Below, piece by piece: positions 1 through 12,600 of a stretch of 64,000 bases of DNA (positions are counted from its first letter, which is position 1; every line of letters begins with the position of its first letter). The notes under the pieces are model-generated. The model was not told the DNA's origin and made no database searches. It was given only the letters and a program-made list of their open reading frames with translations. The stretch spans positions 19,153,114-19,217,113 of the forward strand of contig OX377206.1 in assembly GCA_947396885.1 (NCBI GenBank), read 5' to 3'. Source of the stretch: Heligmosomoides polygyrus polygyrus (taxonomy: Eukaryota; Nematoda; Chromadorea; Rhabditida; Heligmosomidae). Both the position numbers and the translations under genes were made by a program.

Positions 1-1
1 T

Positions 2-1789
2 TCAGCGTTTGTCCCGCTTCGAGGCGGGGTCCGCTATTCTGGTGTGGTGACGCCACTTTACGCGATCAAATGCTTGATCGGGATGGATACCAGCAACCTT
101 TAGGTCCACATGCAACGTATCAAGCCATCGCTGCTTCGGCCGCCCTTTAGGCCGTTTTCCGGGCACATCTATGTTAAGGCCAATCTTCCTAACAGTGTCA
201 CCACTAGCTCGAAGAACGTGGCCATACCATCGAAGGCGAGCTTCACGTAACTTGTCAGCAATTGGAGCGACACCAAACCTCTGGCGTATTTCATCGTTGC
301 GAATACGGTCCAGACGCGTAACACCAGCCGTCCATCGCAGCATTTTCGTTTCCATTACGCTGAGGCGAGTCTCAACCTCCTTGGTTGCAGGCCAGCACTC
401 AGCTCCATACATCGCTACTGGTCGGACGATGGTTCTATAGATCTTCGATTTAAGGCGTTCCGGTATCTTCCTGTCGCATAAAACGCCTGTCATCGAGCGC
501 CATTTGAACCACGCTGCGCTCACGCGCGAGTTCACCTCGAACGTCAGACTACCATCAGACGCAATTGCAGATCCAAGGTACTTGAAGTTTGTCGTTCGTA
601 CTAGCGCAGTGCCATTGATTTCAATGGACCCGGCTTCGTTTACGTCTGTCGTCAAGTACTCAGATTTTTTGACGTTTAGCTTGAGCCCGTACATCGCCAA
701 GCGGTCGTACCAAGCTTGCGCTTGTCGCTCGAGTTCGCTCTTCTTCTCTTCGCTTGCAAGCATTACGTCATCTGCATACAGCAGCGTCCAGGGGGCAGGC
801 TTCTGAAGGTCTCTCGAAATGGCATCCATTACGACAATGAATAGGAGCGGGGAAAGCGCAGAGCCCTGGTGAACACCAACGGAGATAGGAAACTCCGCCG
901 ATGTGCCGGCTGGCGCTCGCACACTACTCTTTGGACCAGAGTAAAGTATGCGCACCCACTCAATAAGCTCTTCGGGAACACCGTGTTGTCGTAAGGCGTA
1001 CCATATAACCTCACGCGGTACACGATCAAATGCTTTCTCTAAGTCGAGAAAAGCTATGTGCAGCGGTTTCTGCTTTTCGCGATGTCTCTCTACCAGAAGA
1101 CGAGCAGCATGTATGGCATCGATGGTGCCACTGCCCGCTACGAAGCCACATTGATTGGTGGAAAGTTGGACGATATCGCGAATACGTCCGTCTACAATTC
1201 GCTCTAAGATTTTCATGCTGTGCGAGAGCAAGCGAATTGGACGGTAATTCGTGCAGTCCGCAGGACTGCCCTTCTTCTTCCATATCGGGATCGTCGTGCT
1301 TTCCTGCCAACTACCAGGTACCTTCTTTTCCGTAACAACCTGGTTGAAAAACTTCGTTAGCCACTCAGCAGGACTCCAGCACCTCAACTTCCATAGGTCG
1401 GCCGCTATATCATCGGGGCCCGTTGCTTTGCCTGGCTTCATCTTCTTCAAAGCCGCTTCCATCTCCTCCACAGTGATTTTCTGCACAGGACCGTGCGTAG
1501 GAGGGACGCAAGGGATGGGCGGATGGGCAAACTCTTCTGTCGAAATTCTCTCGAAGTAGTCATGCCATCGTTTCATAGCCCTCTTGCGGTTTGTCAGTAG
1601 ATGGCCATTCTCATCGTTGATGCCCAAGAATTTCTCGATATCATTGGCCTGACGATGGCGTGCCTTGGCAAGTCGATAAAGATGTCGTTCACCATCGCGC
1701 GTCTCGAGTTTATCGCTGAGATCATCATAATGGACGGCTTTTGCAACGGCTACGGCCTTCTTTGCCGCTTTCTTCGCCTCCTGGTACAT
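2..1789 (-). pseudogene. LINE reverse transcriptase domain
   Basis: 595 codons open from the first ATG after the TGA. Visible in order: a basic N-terminal linker; RT fingers with KPGKATGPD (about residue 118) and NYRPIRLLSH; AFLDLEKAFDRV with the first catalytic Asp; QGSALSPLLF; and the catalytic LLYADDVMLAS (YADD box). Thumb and C-terminal parts follow with NFKYLGS, and RWYGHVLR and GRPKQRW typical of nematode RTE elements. The ATG at 1787-1789 is probably not a real start, because the same frame continues upstream beyond the TGA into the endonuclease. Such sequences are often mis-annotated as host genes. Confidence 0.9.
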
Positions 1790-1792
1790 ACG

Positions 1793-3027
1793 TCATTTGT
1801 CTGCACTCTTGTCGCGCAGGAACGTGTGATATAATTTTTTCTTCTCTCGGACTTTTTCTCTTACGTCGTTAGTCCACAGCCACGCCAGCTTCTCGATCTT
1901 GCGGCGTGCAGGCTTAGTCATGCCTAATTCAGAGCATGCAACTTGTAAAATCGTATCGGTTGCATCTTTCCATGTTTTGTCGACGGTTGTCACCGTCGGT
2001 AACCGAATACGAGAAACAAAAGCTGCAGCGTTTTCCTTCAATCGCCACCACTTGATTCTCGGTGGACCGCATCGCTCGACATGCCTCAGCCTCGGAGGGG
2101 CGAACTTAAGAGTGCATATCAGCGGACGGTGCTGTGTGGCGACAGTCTCGTACGGCACCACCTTCGCATCTGTAACCAGCTTTCGATCGCGATGCTTCAC
2201 AAGGATGAAGTCGATCTGTGTCTTGGTGCTCCCGCTATAGAACGACACCAGATGGGAGTCACGCTTTCGAAATACGGTGTTCGCGATGATGAGGTTATGC
2301 GAGTCCGCATACTCAAGGATTCGCTCACCATCAGCGTTACGTGCTCCATATCCGAAACCGCCGTGACAGCTGCGACCATCTTTTGCAGTCCCCACATGAC
2401 CGTTGAGGTCACCTGCGATAACGACAGCGTCTTCTGACGGTACCTCTGCTGTCTTTTCATCAAGCAGGGTCCAAAACTCATCCTTGGCTCTCTCAGAGCA
2501 GCCTGCCTGCGGAGCGTATGCAGAGAAGAAATGATACATACGCTGTTCAGCAGCGACTACGACCTTCATCAAGCGGTCATTAAAACGTTCCACGCTTATA
2601 ATCGCGTCTCGGAAACGTTCGGAGACGATTACACCAACTCCGCTGGTGGTCCTGGGACTGCCGCACAGAATGGCCTTGAAGCCTCGGCCTATGTCCCTCG
2701 ACTTACAACAGGACCACCTCGTCTCCTGTACCGCACATAATCGATTCGTCTTCGCTCCAGTGCTTCTGCCAACTCGCACGAGCGGCCCGTCAACGTACCC
2801 ACATTCAGCGTAGCTACGCGGGTCTTGCCTACGTTACGGGACTTTCGGACTAGCTCAGTTTCCCCCCGATGCCATCCTCGCATCAGGGACCCTCGCATAG
2901 TTCTCACACTCGCCGGGCTCTGCGAGTGCGCGTCGGCTCCCGCGGACGCCGTAGCATTATCTCGATACTCATTTAACGTCATCAACCATGTGATGTGACA
3001 TGGGATCTCCATAGGCCGGCCTGTCAC
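1793..3027 (-). pseudogene. LINE endonuclease (AP-endonuclease-like), frameshifted
   Basis: The endonuclease half of the same LINE. The N-terminal piece (down to about 2740) has TRVATLNVGTLTGRS. After a 1-nt shift the frame at 1793-2779 continues with CAVQETRW (metal-binding Glu), YAPQAG, VIAGDLNGHVG (catalytic DxN), QIDFILV and QHRPLICTLK (catalytic His region). It ends with a TGA at 1793-1795 directly upstream of the RT. The motif order matches the exonuclease-endonuclease-phosphatase fold used for target-primed reverse transcription. The 5' end lies at or upstream of 3027; no promoter was recognised. Confidence 0.85.
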
Positions 3028-3174
3028 TAGGGCCTGTCGCCTGTACTCGAATGTCCGTGATTAGCTTAGCTCGCAGAGGCGAACAGTTTCCAGTGGCACC
3101 ACGTGGAGGAACGGACATCGCCACCTCGTTTTGAGCTTATTAGAGCGAAACTGATTGGACATCATCCATCATAG

Positions 3175-3495
3175 TGGCAAAGGCACTATTGTACTTTCGA
3201 GTCTCCAGAGGTCGAGGAGAGGTCGAAAAAAAATTCGCCCAAACTTCGCCTAGGGGGGGGTATTTGGGGCGCTGATCACGAATCTGACATCCTTTTCTAG
3301 TACGGTAAGTTACAGAAGTTACGATGACTAAGGTAATGGTCACCGATTTCGCCAAAACTCCAGCGTAAAACGAAAAACCGATGTCAGATTCGTGAGCAGC
3401 ACCCTAAATAACCCCCCTAGGCGAAGTTTGGGCGATTTTTTTTCGACCTCTCCTCGACCTCTGGAGTCCCGAAAGTAGAATAGCGCCGTTTCAAA
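3175..3495. mobile_element. MITE with ~110-bp terminal inverted repeats
   Basis: Left arm about 3182-3295 and right arm about 3375-3487 are imperfect reverse complements. Shared landmarks are GAGGTCGAGGAGAGGTCG, a poly-A run, GCCCAAACTTCGCCTAGG, a G-run and CACGAATCTGACATC. The ~80-bp centre is unique. No coding capacity. I did not find a clear target-site duplication, so the superfamily is unassigned. It lies between the LINE and the first recognisable synthetase exon. Confidence 0.8.
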
Positions 3496-3658
3496 TTTAG
3501 GAAATATAAATAAATGAGGGGAAGAACGTTTGATCTTTGATCTGCTCAATTCCTCCATGATCTACGGAATGGAGAGAACCTCTCGTGTCTTTGGCCGATT
3601 CAGCGTACCATCTGCTGCACTGTCATCTTTAAAACCATTTTCTTATATGTTCACCTAG

Positions 3659-6600
3659 GTCACCGTCTCTCCCATCAAATCCGTTTTGCTACTGTTCCCA
3701 CGCTTTTGGTAATTCTCTGGCAGAAGACTGTTTTTCTTGTGCTGCCGATGAAACTCGACGAATTTTTGGAAAAACAACATCACTTTCAGCAAGTGTATGT
3801 CTTCACTAACGACGTCGGAAACCTCCATATTCCTCGTTCGGTTTGGATCATCGATGCTTATGGCTTCCTTGGGTTTCACTGTGAGGCGCCATGGCCACGC
3901 GAGAATGACGACGGTCATGATGAGGATGTAGTCGCCTTTTCAACAAGGTTGGTGAACACTAGAATCTGCCAGCTTGGATCACTTACTAGTCATTATCCCC
4001 TCTTTTTACATTCTATTATCTCCATACTCTTACCAGAGTAAGAGCACTTATAGTTGACACACTAACTTGCTTTTTGTTGGGCTACCTCACTCGAACTCAC
4101 TCGAAATTTGAACTCTGCCGGGCACGACAAGTAATTTTTGATTATAATTGCTTAATGTAGAAATTCTTATTTTCAATTTTAACTTTTTTCGGGGCGCGTG
4201 TAGCACAGTTGGAGGAGGCGCGGACGGTCGCGCGCACCCGATACCAGGTTCCTGGTTCGGATTTCCCGCCCAGGCCGACCAAGCCTTCCATCCCTCCGGG
4301 GTCGGTGAATTGGTACCAGATTTGTCTGTGAAGGATAGAGCGCTGACTTGTTCATCGGCTGGCCACCGCAAGTCATTGTTTGGCCAAATACGCATTTAAA
4401 TCGCCTCCACGATATCTCGTAGAAGTAGAATGCGTGGCGCATCCCAAACAATAGGGATTGAGTAACGCCGTCCTTTATCCTTTATCCTTAAATCCTTAAT
4501 TTAAGTCAATTAATATCGTCAGCAAGGTACATTGACTTAGGCACAACTTTGCCTTTTCTTTTGAGCAGAATTGATATTTGCTCGGTGTCTGCTCATGATT
4601 GAAAAACTGCAAAAAATTTACGTGAGCTGTACCCCAGGTCAATCTCTAGACGAAGCTTGGAGGATTTTTTCACCAGTGAAGTCAGAAAAATAGCACAAAA
4701 ATGACAATGGCACATTCTATGTTGCTTTTGTTATGCTTTACTGGTAAAGTGTTACTTCGGGAATACCTATACACTCTACTCTGAACTATGCATCAAATGG
4801 AAGGCCTACGAAGTGACTGCGATCCAAACTTTTAAAGCTTACGGTCCTCCAGTAACGGAACGTTCATACTGTATGAAAATCAGCGGCGTGTCATTCTCAC
4901 CAATATCAATAAAGCAGAAACCACATTAAAAATTAGAAATAAAGATAGCTGATTGAAATGCAGTCTGCAACGCCAATGCTCACTTATAATTTCATTTAGT
5001 GGCACAACGTCGCAAAAGAGCAAAGTGGTTGCCCACGGCTCTGCAAGTGCTCATCGACTCTGCACGGAATACCTCAACATACTCGTTGCTCATCTTGTCG
5101 AGCGAGTTTCCGAAGCTCGAACTCATCATCTGGTCACAAGCGGGCTCTATACCGTAGATGCCTGGTCGCTTTTGATGTACTCGCTGGTGTCCGACAGGAC
5201 GCTGATCATCACGGAGTCGAATTCGGATGTCTGGGCTGTTTCTTCACTGGATCGGATTGCTGAACTCGTGCAGCTCTACGATGTGGGTATTTTTGCACTA
5301 CGATTACTGAGGCTAGCTATTGATAAAAACTAACGGTGCTAGTCGCGAATGTGGCCTACATGTTGAGCCTGACACAGGATAGCCAATATAAGGCATTTGA
5401 ATTTTGCCGCCATACCACGCTATATAAGCAAAATTCAAATGCCTCATATTGACTATCGTGTTTCAGACTCAACATGTAGGCCACATTCGCGACTAGCACC
5501 GTTAGTTTTTATACCGCTGGTCGATCGTTTTAAGCTTAAGTTAGAATTTTTTTAAAGTTAGAATCTATAATTTTTACTGTATGTTTAATGCAATTTGTGC
5601 GTTTTAAAAACAACAGATTTTTTCCATGGAGTGTTATTAAAACCTATTATCAAGTCGTAAACAAGGGCGAATATATTAAAACACTAAAATACAGAAATTG
5701 CGGTCTGATCCGGTAGAAATAATGACACTAAAAGTCTTTTAATTTTTCTACGAGTCTACTCATCTACCGTAAATTGCTCTTCGTTTTTGACTAAGAAAAT
5801 TCATCTAAATGACTAGCCTTATGCAACGTGTGGATCTCTTCGCTGTGGTCAAAACAGAGCTTTTCCAAGGGAATTAGGAGAGAGAGGTGGAGATGTTTAC
5901 ACTAGGCGCATGCCAATGATGTCGTTTGCCAGTGATTCTCGGTTTCGAGACAAGTGTGACCGATGTTTGCCTAGTTCTACCGTTTCTACAAGTGGCTGTC
6001 AGCAGTTGCTGAGATCTGATCCGTGAGCACAGGAGCTCAGCAGGCAACACACAATAACGTGAACATAGGCTATCTTCGTTCGGCGACGTAGAGGAGTATT
6101 TCACGGGGAACAATACGTGAAGAAGGTTCGCAGTTCTTCTTCTGCAAGGCAGCCTAAGTAGGGAGGTCATAGCAAGGAGGAGGAAGCGGGGGGGGGGGGG
6201 AGGCTGTGATCGTTTCTGTAAAATTCGAGCCGCCTTATCTTCATCTACGCATGTTAACATTGGGAAGAGTCTTCGAATATGATAGAGGCATCTAGGTCCT
6301 GAAGAAGGTGATTACACCGAAACGTATGGAAGCCGAACAGTTTTAAGGCCAATCTTGGTACGAAAACTGTACGACAATCGCTTTTTATTTCCGTCTATAG
6401 AGGACTTTTAATCCCTGGTAGTGTAGTAATTAGGAGAAACACCTGAAGCGGTTTCTCATGAAAACCAATGTTTTTCCTATTTAATTGAGTCATAAATAAT
6501 TGTCTAGCATAAGCACTGTCAAAAATGAAAGCAAATAGCGTAAAATGAAGAAAACGTATCCATCGCGAATGCAAACAGTAGGCCACTGACAAAACATTTC

Positions 6601-9600
6601 GCAAAATTCCTTGCGTTTAAAGTTCTATAAATCTTATATAAGTTGATGCAGAGCCTCCCTAGATCTCCACGTTTGCCTAGCAGCAGCCTGAGTTTCTTGA
6701 AATTTGGACAGCCTAGGAAGTCTGACCCGATTTGCTATTTGACAGATGTATTGGCATTGCTCTCACGGATCTCGGCAACAACATTTCGTCAAAGAACTTT
6801 GTTGAATCGGTGGATGTTTGCTTCCAAAATTTCATACACATAATGAAATCGATGATTATTCTTATATTATTAAGCGGAAAAATCCACATTGTGCTGATGT
6901 TCAGTACTTTGATTACCCCTTGGAATAGAGCTACAACCCACTGAGAGACCTGGTTGTGAGGGTGCCTTTTGAAATTGCTTTGAATGCTTCCTCAAAGATC
7001 TATACCCTTGTTCTTAATTGGAGTTCTAAATACATACTGCAGTCATTCAAGTCTCTAAGAGGGTTAGGCATGTTGATGGTCTGTAAGATTTCGTTCGTCT
7101 AAAATGCGATAAGGAGGGGCAACTTCAGGCGGTGAAAACAGCATCTCATGAAAAAGTTACTATTTCGGAAAGCGTTTATTGAGTAATTTTTATTAATGTG
7201 AGTGCGAAAAATTTCCAGACATTTGGGAGACAAACACTCTAATCACTCCCAATTAGACTCGTTTTCATATGTGCGACTCAGCTCAATGAATTGCACTATT
7301 TTATTTCTTAGAATACGCATATTAAGAGTAGGAGGTTTTCTTAAAAGGTGTGAGAATTCTTGTACTGTTGTGGCTTGCCGGACAATTTTACTGAATTTTT
7401 TATTTGTGTAATGTTTAGGTCAATTATATTAGGTTGACAACTAAATTCGCGGACTGTCAAGCACCTCCAACAAAAGGGTTTATTAAGAAAATAACAAAAA
7501 ACAATTTTCAATTAAAGTAGGATCCATTAGAACACGGGACTGCTTTCCACATATCAGCTAGCTGGTCCATCCCACAGCTGCGGAATTCTTCTACTTTTGA
7601 GGCCAAGATTACTAAGGGTTTATTATAAACCCTTCTTGGAGGTGCATTTTGACCTGGTCCACATTAATAAATCGTCTTCCAACCAAGAAGTGCTGTAACG
7701 AACTAAAAGGTGGTAGTCACTCGGTGCACAATCTGGGCTGTAAGATTGGTAAGCGAGACGCTCCCAGCCAAGGTCTTCGGTTTTTTCGACGTCCGGTCTG
7801 GCGATGTCTTGCTGAAAGATAATTTCGCTCCTGAGAAGCTGTCTAAAGTGATTCTGGCAGAGTTCAGCCTGCGCGCGGCCATGTTGAGAAGAGTAGATTT
7901 CAGCATCAATGCTGGAACCGCCCTTAATGATCTCCCAGATGCTAACACCTTTTTGACACCACCAAACACGGAGAGCGTTTCGTGAATCGGACGCTTCAAA
8001 AAATCGAAGACCTCGGCTGGGAGCGTACAACTCATCCACCTTACAGCCCGGACTGTGCAGCGAGTGAGTACCACCTTTTTAGTTCGATGAAGCTCTTCTT
8101 AGTTGGAAGACGATTTAGTAATATGGATCAGGTGAAAATGCACCTCCATGAATTCTTGGCTTTAAAAGCACAAGAATTCTACATTCGTGAGATAGACCAG
8201 CTATCTAATAAACGGAAAGCACTTTTACGTTCCAAAGGATCTTATTTTGATCAAAGAATGCCATTGGTTCTTTGTTAATAAATACTTTTGATGAAGATTT
8301 TTGAGAATCCACGAACTTAGTTGCCAACCTAATAGTTCGCTGTATCATTAAATTCGAAGCGAACGCTAATATGAAACCGACGTGTTGATCTTTTACCATA
8401 CGTAAGCTGGGAGGTATCTTTATTCTACATCATACCAATATCACTGAGTACTACTGGACCTTATATTTATCAGCAATTAGGCTTTATCATACTGATCTCT
8501 ACCGTGGTTCCGATTCATCAATGCCAGCCAGCACTGTAATGAATTAAACCAGGTTTTTGAAAATTTTAAACCCCAGTCTGGATGATCTACTGACAAGTGT
8601 CCACTCTAGGCATGTATATTACACTCCAGATATGTATATTGTAGGAATATGGGTTGTCATATTCCTAGGGCGATATATTTCGTTGAGTTACTACGTAAAA
8701 CTTTGTCGCTGATATAAGATAAGGAGAAGGAGGTTAGAATGAGGACGAAAAGCAGCTGAAGTTCATTCCATTGATTGAAGAAACTGCACCTTGGACAATT
8801 AATGAAACAAATTGCTATGGATTAAGTCACTAATAGGACACCGAATCAGAATACAAGACATATGCTGCAGTTTTAGTGTATTTAGTTGAGAATAGATCAT
8901 TTGCGTGGTCATGAAATTGTAAGCAGTTCGGAGTCATACTGGAAGTTTTCGTTCTAGATGAATATAGTGAGCCCTTCATTCTCGGTGTTTTTTCACCTTA
9001 GAGGCTCAAATCATGTATCAAAATTTCCACAAGCACCTAGTTGCTGGAACATTACCTTCCCATCCCACTGGAGTTGTAGGTTTATGAGCTGAAAAGCCAA
9101 GGAATGCGGTTCTTCTTCTCCACTTGATTGGAGCTGTTGTTGGGTTGTTTCATTTTGTTTGGCCATGGTTTGATTCAGTGTTCATTTACTCTAATAGTAA
9201 ATCGGGTGCTTTTCGACGCATAAATAAATGAATAAATAAATAAATATTAGTCACAATTTTCTTCTACTGGTAGATCCGTGTGAAAACCTACGAGATACAT
9301 ATGCACGCTGTAGCGTCGCAGTCATGCAGAACCGTTGAAAAAGTTTAGTTGGAAAAGCCTGTTACGAGCGAATTTTACGCAAGAGTATTGAGCCAGATAG
9401 AAAGAGGTCTCAAATGGTTTTGTCGTTCAAACAACATCTAGCTTGTGCAACAACGCAGTGTTTGCCTTTTTAGATTTAGTTTTGGCTGGACTTGACCCAT
9501 TCTGTCACTTTATCGCATTTCAGGTTGCCATGATCATCTCGAATGCGCAGTTCATAAAAAGCTTCTTGAAGTACGAGATCCACAACTTGTACGACATCTC

Positions 9601-12600
9601 TTCGCTTAAGGTGGGAAACGTGCGACTCCGCATTTACCCACTTATTCCTTTGGGGACGAGAATATTTTATCCATCGATTTTTGGAATTTTCTTCTCTGGT
9701 TAACCTAAGTGTTAAAAATATATATTCAGCTAATGCTATCGATTCAGCCTTTGAACGCCTTACAGGTAGTGTCGTACACTGGTTCATCGTTACCGAAATC
9801 GGTGGCACTGCAATTCAAGGAGGTGACTGGAGCTTCCATTGTAGAAGGTAGGCAGACATGTTGTTGAAAAAAAGCATGTTTGTTGCTGGATGTATCTGCA
9901 TTCTAGTAATATTTGTTTCGTAAAATCATGCACACACATTTCCACAATTCTTTTTTCAGTCGCGCAAATAAAAGTTAGTTAAACTTTGATGCAATTTTCA
10001 AAATTAAAAAAAACTAATAGGATAGCTTCTCTATAAAGCAGCCTACATTGGCTGCATGAAGTGAATTTCGGAGCTCAGAGCGATGAGGGGATTCCTGAAT
10101 TCCAAAAACGCGTTGAGGTCCAAAATCCAACGCCTTTAAGGAGTCGATTCGCTTACACTATTCCCTTTGACATATCTTTTGCAGCCCAATACTTTAAAGC
10201 AACAAGATTTGATCGTGTAGGCCAACGAGAACATCACTAGCGACTCGTAATCTGGATCATTAGAAATCCAGCCGATCCTTTGTTCTATGGTGTGGTGCTT
10301 TCTTCAATAGTAAATGAACATTTCAGATTTATCCTAGTCGTAGAGGGGGCACATCTAGAGAAGGGAAAGAAAAACAAACAGGAGGCCCTCTTATTGCTAG
10401 CAAATTGCGGAGAAAGGCGCTGTCGTAGGGCGTAGGGCCGTTCACTGTACTGCCACTTTTAAATTAGTTCGTTTCCAGTTCTCCAGTTGTTGTTGTTGTG
10501 AACTGCTCTCTCTTCCACTAGATCATCCAGGTGCGATGTCGCTGGTTCCGTTCCCGTTGCTCCCGCTTTTTTTCAAATCATAATTTATCTTCGAAATGGC
10601 CCTTTGTTCTAAATTGTGATACGTATTTCATTAAATAGCCGGAAAAAACTTTTTTGCCTTCAAGCATTTGTACAAACGTGCGTGACAGTTTTCCCGGCTA
10701 TTTAATCGGACACTTGTCATAATTCAGAACAAAAGGTCATTCGAAGATAAATCATGATTTGCGAAAAACCGGTAGCAACGGGGATCGAACCAACGGCGCC
10801 GCAACTGACAAACGAGAGCCTTACCCCTGCGCCACCGCCTCAGCGAGCGGGTCCTTCTTACGGAGCCCCGATGACTCAACACTCTCGCGCCAGGTGTGTC
10901 GCACAGTCAGCCTGTGATGAAGCCCCCGATTTCGGCAGACCATAACTCGCTCAGGAATTTCATTTTGCAATTTTGTCACCCATATTCGTAGTCAGCATTC
11001 CAAGCTCTTTCTAATGATCCTTGTCTCACCTTGAAGTTTCGTGGAAGGCCGAAACCCTTCCCTAGTCAGCCCTTAATGGTTAAGAGTGATTCCTTCATTC
11101 AATTTTCATTTCAGTTTACTCTTCAACAGAGTTTGGCCCAATATCGGTAAATGTGTTGGCACATGACGACGATGAAGATCTCGCCTGTGGTAGAACACTC
11201 AAAGGAATTAGTGTTAAGGTAAGGAATTTTAGATGCGCCTTTATTTTGGTAGAAGTATCAGAAAGTGATCAGAAGATGTCAAATATAGTGTGCTTAAAGT
11301 TGAAGGGTAAAAGTGTAAGAGAAGGCTTTAATTAATTCCTTTTGGGACGCATTCGACTTCTACGGGCTATCGTGGAGGCAATTTGAATGCGTACTTGGCC
11401 TATACATTGACTAACGATGGCCTGCCTTTGGACAAGCCAGTGCTTTTATCCTTCCCAGACAAGTCGTATAGCAACTGGGTGGAAGGTCAGTTGGACGAGA
11501 AATTCGAACCAGGAGCATGGAACTATGTGCGGGTGACAGACGACACCTCCTCCGACTGAGCTGCCACGTCCCCAGTAGAAGTATAGCCATTGTTTTATCA
11601 AAACCTTTTCTAAACATATTTGTTTAGAGGTCGTGATAATTGTGCTATTTTTTTACTTACCTGGTCAGTTTTATTTATAGTAGTCGTGATGAGCTTGCAA
11701 ATCGCAGCAAACCAAGCGTAAGTTATCTAACTTCGAGTGCAGTAAAAATGGAACAAACCAAATAAATATGCCTACAAAGAACCTTTTGTACTGGCATCTC
11801 ATGTGCCTTATTCAACCGAGATAGGTGTTATTTCCCATTAAACCCGTGGCAAATGGTTAAGACATACGTGACAATAGCAGCAATCGTCTTTCTACAAGTT
11901 CGTTCATTATCAGATTACCAACGTCGATGAGGAAACAGCCGAAACAGCGACTGGAGAATGGGGAAATATATTGCTGCAAGGGCCGGTGATGTGCACACAG
12001 TATCTTGGTGACAAGATTACTGGCTCGTGGACTACAAACAAATGGTTCCGTACAGGTATTCAATTGAACGTCTTTTGAAATAGCTATTACGGTACGATAT
12101 TTTGCCAGCCGAGGGACAAGTCTGTGCTCTGTATTTATTTTCCCAATCAGATACCAATTCGCGAGCTCCAGAGGGGGAGGGGATTTTTGGGCGGAACCGC
12201 AAATCCTTCAATCTTGTCGGAATAGGGACCGCAGGCATGGCTACAGTAATCTAAGTTAGGAAAGTACGTTTTGTCAGTAGGTTCCTCAAGTTCTCTAGAC
12301 AACACCTTCTGAGTGCTGTTGGAAAACACTGTCGTCGCTGTTCGCAGCGTGTTGTGACTACAGCCTTCTGGACGTTGCATTGGTGTGCAGCCCTGAAGTG
12401 GACCGGAGCAGTTTTTCGTTACCACCTGATTCTGATTGGAGTCTTTGATTTGGAATGGCTTTGTCTAACTGCTGACGAGACAAGAGACAACGAATTCCTT
12501 TTCTTTATGGACAATGAACTGATGAACTTTATTCTGCCGGTTTTTCTAAATCCCTCCCATATATTGATTACGGAACTGAAACTTCAACAAGGACGATTAT

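Larger units (their letters stand above)
2..3027 (-). mobile_element. RTE-type non-LTR retrotransposon (LINE), nearly full coding length, inactivated
   Basis: A LINE on the minus strand with an apurinic-type endonuclease followed in the same frame by a reverse transcriptase, the order and single-ORF layout of the RTE clade. The 3' UTR is cut off by the window edge (stop codon at 2-4). Two lesions break the reading frame: a single TGA at 1793-1795 between the endonuclease and RT parts (same frame on both sides), and a 1-nt frameshift near 2735-2750 in the endonuclease N-terminus. Otherwise the frame is open for about 900 codons, so the copy is fairly young. Clade assignment is from domain order and motif style, not from a tree. 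Confidence 0.9.
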
